Shown: positions 61,647-64,000 of the stretch, piece after piece | Layout: every line of letters begins with the position of its first letter | Position numbering within the stretch: position 1 is the first letter of the stretch | Assembly: GCA_900470195.1 (NCBI GenBank) | Contig: UEIJ01000029.1 | Location: forward strand, 124,001-188,000 | Origin: Hyphomicrobiales bacterium | GTDB taxonomy: Bacteria; Pseudomonadota; Alphaproteobacteria; Rhizobiales; Rhizobiaceae | Length of the DNA: 64,000 nt | Reading direction: 5' to 3' | Translations under genes and position numbers: made by a program | The notes under the pieces: generated by a model | The model's input: only the letters and a program-made list of their open reading frames with translations | Databases searched by the model: none | What the model was told of the DNA's origin: nothing

Positions 61647-62765
61647 CTACTTGCCCGCCGCCTGCTGCGCATAGACGTAGCTGTCATAGGTGTATTCCGC
61701 GACGCGGAACCATTCGAAGCCCTCGTCACGGAATTTCTTCCACGACGGATAGATCTTCGCCCAGGCCGGATTCTTCTCGTTGTATTCCGCGTAAAGTTCG
61801 AACGTGACCTTGTAGGCAGCATCGAGAACGTCACGCGGCAACGGCTGAAGCTTCACGCCCTTGGATACCAGAGAGCGAATCGCAGCGGTGTTCTTCACAT
61901 CGTAAAGCGAGATCATATTCTGGGTCGCGGCTTCTGCGGCCGTATTGAGCGCAACCTTGTACGCTTCGGGCAGACCTTCATACTGCTGCTTGTTGATGAA
62001 GAAGTGCACCGAGGCACCGCCTTCCCAGAAGGCCGGATAATAGTAATAGGGTGCGATCTGATAGAAGCCGAGCTTTTCGTCGTCGTAAGGACCGACCCAT
62101 TCAGCGGCATCGATCGTGCCGCGCTCCAGCGACGGATAGATGTCGCCGCCTGGAAGCTGCTGCGGAACGACGCCAAGACGCGACATGACTTCACCGGCAA
62201 CCCCGGCGATGCGCATCTTCAAGCCCTTGAGGTCCTCAAGGCTCTTGATTTCCTTGCGATACCAGCCACCCATCTGGGCAGCGGTGTTGCCGCCGACAAT
62301 GCCGACAATGCCGTAATCGGCCAGGAACGCGTTATAAAGCTCATTGCCGCCGCCATGATAGAGCCATGCATTCTGCAGGCGAGTGTTCATGCCGAAAGGA
62401 ATGGCCGTGCCGATGGCGAAGGCCGGGTTCTTCCCGGTGAAATAATAGCCGCAAGTATGCGCCATTTCGACGGTATTGGCCTGAACCGCGTCGATGGCCT
62501 GCGGGCCCGGCACGATTTCACCGGCCTGAAAGACCTGAATCTGGAACTTGCCCTCGGTCATCTTCGACACGGCATCGGCCATGAAGACCGCGCCGCCATA
62601 GATGGTATCCAGGTTGTTCGGAAAGCCCGAAGTCAGACGCCAGCGCAGTGTGGGCAATTCCTGCGCGATTGCGGGCGTTGCGAGCGCCGCTCCGCTTGTA
62701 GCGGCGGCGGCGCCGATTGCGGCCCCCTTGGTCAGAAATGTGCGACGGCTCAAATCCTGTTTCAT
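61647..62765 (-). CDS. TRAP transporter substrate-binding protein (DctP type)
   Basis: This 372-residue periplasmic protein has a twin-arginine signal (MKQDLSRRTFLTKGAAIGAA, cleaved near AIA-QE) and a DctP-family domain: LRWRLTSGFPNNLDTIYGG, KSLEDLKGLKMRIAGVAGEV and GTIDAAEWVGPYDDEKLGFY. These match the mannitol/chloroaromatic (keto acid) TRAP group. It follows the large permease gene by 58 bases on the same strand. The ligand is unknown. Confidence 0.92.
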   Translation of the reverse strand: MKQDLSRRTFLTKGAAIGAAAATSGAALATPAIAQELPTLRWRLTSGFPNNLDTIYGGAVFMADAVSKMTEGKFQIQVFQAGEIVPGPQAIDAVQANTVEMAHTCGYYFTGKNPAFAIGTAIPFGMNTRLQNAWLYHGGGNELYNAFLADYGIVGIVGGNTAAQMGGWYRKEIKSLEDLKGLKMRIAGVAGEVMSRLGVVPQQLPGGDIYPSLERGTIDAAEWVGPYDDEKLGFYQIAPYYYYPAFWEGGASVHFFINKQQYEGLPEAYKVALNTAAEAATQNMISLYDVKNTAAIRSLVSKGVKLQPLPRDVLDAAYKVTFELYAEYNEKNPAWAKIYPSWKKFRDEGFEWFRVAEYTYDSYVYAQQAAGK

Positions 62766-62823
62766 GTGTCTCCTCCTAAGATTGTTCCGGTTTTATCAGG
62801 GCCTGCGCAATGCTCGTCTCCCC

Positions 62824-64000
62824 CTATTGCGCAGGTTTTTGCTGTTGGTCCTTGTCCTGTCCGAAGCTTGGCTGCGGTGAACCGAAGGACGGTGCAGGCA
62901 AGGGGTCGCTCGACGGCGACGGCGCTCCAAAAGGTGCCGGTGCAGCGCCGAACGGGTTGCCGCCGCCCGCATCAGGCATCGGCACATTGATCTGGATAGA
63001 CGCGGGATCAGCCTGCGGATGCCCGCTCTTGTAATGGGTAACGATGCCGGGGAAGGTGATGATGATGCCAACCATGACCAGCTGGATTAACAGGAACGGG
63101 ATCGACCCCAAGTAAATCTGGCTCGACGTCACCGGCTGGATGGTCGCGCCCGTCACCTTGTCCTTGTAAGGCCGGGACGGCGCCACCGACCGCAGATAGA
63201 AGAGCGAGAAGCCGAACGGCGGATGCATGAACGATGTCTGCATGTTGACGGCCAGCATGACGCCGAACCAGACGAGATCGATACCAAGACTGTCGGCCAC
63301 CGGCGCCAGAAGCGGGATAATGATGAAGGCCAGCTCGAAATAATCGAGAAAGAAGGCCAGAAAGAACACCAGAATATTGGCGACGATCAGGAACCCGACC
63401 TCGCCGCCGGGAATGGAGGTCATCAGATGCTCGACCCAGACGTGTCCGTTGACGCCATAGAAGGTAAGCGAGAACACACGGGCGCCGAGCAGAATAAAGA
63501 TGACGAAGGACGACAGTTTCGCCGTGGCATAAAGCGCTGAAGTCAGCATCGTCATGTTGAGGCGGTGATTGATGATGGCAAGAAGCAGGGCACCGACCGC
63601 GCCCATGGCCCCGCCTTCCGTCGGCGTTGCAACGCCGAGAAAGATCGTTCCCAGCACGAGGAAGATCAGCACAAGCGGCGGCACGAGCGAGATCACCACA
63701 CGCTGCAGCAGTTTCCAGCCTCTCAAGGTGCGTGCCTGCGGCGGCAGCGCGGGCACCGAGTCGGGCCGCAGGATCGCCATGCCGATGATGAAGGCGCAGT
63801 AAAAGCCCACGAGCAGCAGTCCGGGCACCAGTGCGCCCTTATACATATCGCCCACCGAACGGCCCAGCTGATCGGCAAGCACGATCAGAACGAGGCTTGG
63901 CGGAATGATCTGTGCCAGCGTGCCGGAGGCGGCAATCGTGCCGCTCGCCACTTTACGGTCATAGCCATAGCGCAGCATGATCGGGAGCGAGATCAGTCCC
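62824..64000 (-). CDS. TRAP transporter large permease (DctM), N-terminus outside window
   Basis: At least 391 residues of a DctM-family permease are present; the frame stays open to the right edge (GLISLPIMLRYGYDRKVASG). It has many hydrophobic helices, GTLAQIIPPSLVLIVLADQLG, VATPTEGGAMGAVGALLLAI and MQTSFMHPPFGFSLFYLRSV. The C-terminal 60 or so residues are a Pro-, Gly- and Ser-rich tail (NPFGAAPAPFGAPSPSS) that ordinary DctM proteins lack. The small permease is probably beyond the edge. Confidence 0.92.
   Translation of the reverse strand, partial: GLISLPIMLRYGYDRKVASGTIAASGTLAQIIPPSLVLIVLADQLGRSVGDMYKGALVPGLLLVGFYCAFIIGMAILRPDSVPALPPQARTLRGWKLLQRVVISLVPPLVLIFLVLGTIFLGVATPTEGGAMGAVGALLLAIINHRLNMTMLTSALYATAKLSSFVIFILLGARVFSLTFYGVNGHVWVEHLMTSIPGGEVGFLIVANILVFFLAFFLDYFELAFIIIPLLAPVADSLGIDLVWFGVMLAVNMQTSFMHPPFGFSLFYLRSVAPSRPYKDKVTGATIQPVTSSQIYLGSIPFLLIQLVMVGIIITFPGIVTHYKSGHPQADPASIQINVPMPDAGGGNPFGAAPAPFGAPSPSSDPLPAPSFGSPQPSFGQDKDQQQKPAQ

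Noticed and set aside
1-64000. CRISPR arrays, tRNA, rRNA or prophage
   Set aside because: No regularly spaced direct repeats, no tRNA cloverleaf patterns, no rRNA sequence and no phage structural genes were noticed. The repeats present are dispersed palindromes or a single local inverted repeat.

Overview
The window is a compact, GC-rich alphaproteobacterial chromosome segment that looks like the Brucella/Ochrobactrum group of the Hyphomicrobiales. The evidence is a split F0 operon (atpI-atpB-atpE-atpF'-atpF), a BacA/SbmA peptide transporter, an Omp2b-type Porin_2 porin, a ccoNOQP-ccoGHIS cluster, an IS5-family element of the IS427/IS711 type, and dispersed palindromic repeats of about 100 bp resembling the Bru-RS repeats of Brucella. 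The sequence alone does not fix the species. No rRNA, tRNA, CRISPR array or prophage was seen.

Layout. 1-3 kb: the 3' end of rnhB, a divergent LysE exporter/Lrp regulator pair, and a NUDIX gene whose last codons are displaced by an 848-bp IS. 3-6 kb: the F0 ATP synthase operon on the minus strand. 6-15 kb: envelope and housekeeping genes (SleB-type hydrolase, GFA enzyme, LprI-like protein, TenA-like protein, Hsp70-like ATPase, OmpA, der, a TPR membrane protein, a polysaccharide deacetylase). 15-27 kb: bacA, an MFS exporter, an ArsR/SRPBCC pair followed by a ClpP paralogue, an AadA-like nucleotidyltransferase, a FUSC transporter, an Ada/2OG-Fe(II) oxygenase pair, an aldehyde dehydrogenase and a lone DUF3800 gene. 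27-33 kb: a translationally coupled dsbD / L,D-transpeptidase / DsbA-like operon, and a divergent OmpR-type two-component system. 33-42 kb: an Irr-like Fur regulator, then the whole cbb3 oxidase cluster behind a perfect FNR/FixK box. 42-60 kb: glycerate kinase, glxR, hyi, gcl and an IclR regulator; guaD and puuD; a LysR regulator; uraH-xdhA-xdhB-xdhC; a PuuE-UraD fusion; and ureidoglycine aminohydrolase. 60-64 kb: a porin and a TRAP transporter that runs off the right edge.

How it fits together. The 42-60 kb block encodes most of a route from guanine to 2-phosphoglycerate: GuaD, XdhABC, PuuD, UraH, UraD, PuuE, ureidoglycine aminohydrolase, Gcl, GlxR (with Hyi) and glycerate 2-kinase. Allantoate amidohydrolase and ureidoglycolate lyase are not in the window. 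The 33-42 kb block encodes a high-affinity terminal oxidase and its assembly factors, with sequence signals for low-oxygen control.

The most unusual non-coding structures are a 266-bp element with 18-bp perfect terminal inverted repeats between puuD and a LysR gene (50738-51003), a 26-bp perfect inverted repeat made of short tandem units between ccoP and ccoG, a 21-bp palindrome upstream of the Irr-like gene, repeated IclR-like half-sites upstream of gcl, and two families of dispersed palindromic repeats. I found no convincing wholly new system. The best leads are the coupled dsbD/L,D-transpeptidase operon and the 266-bp element.
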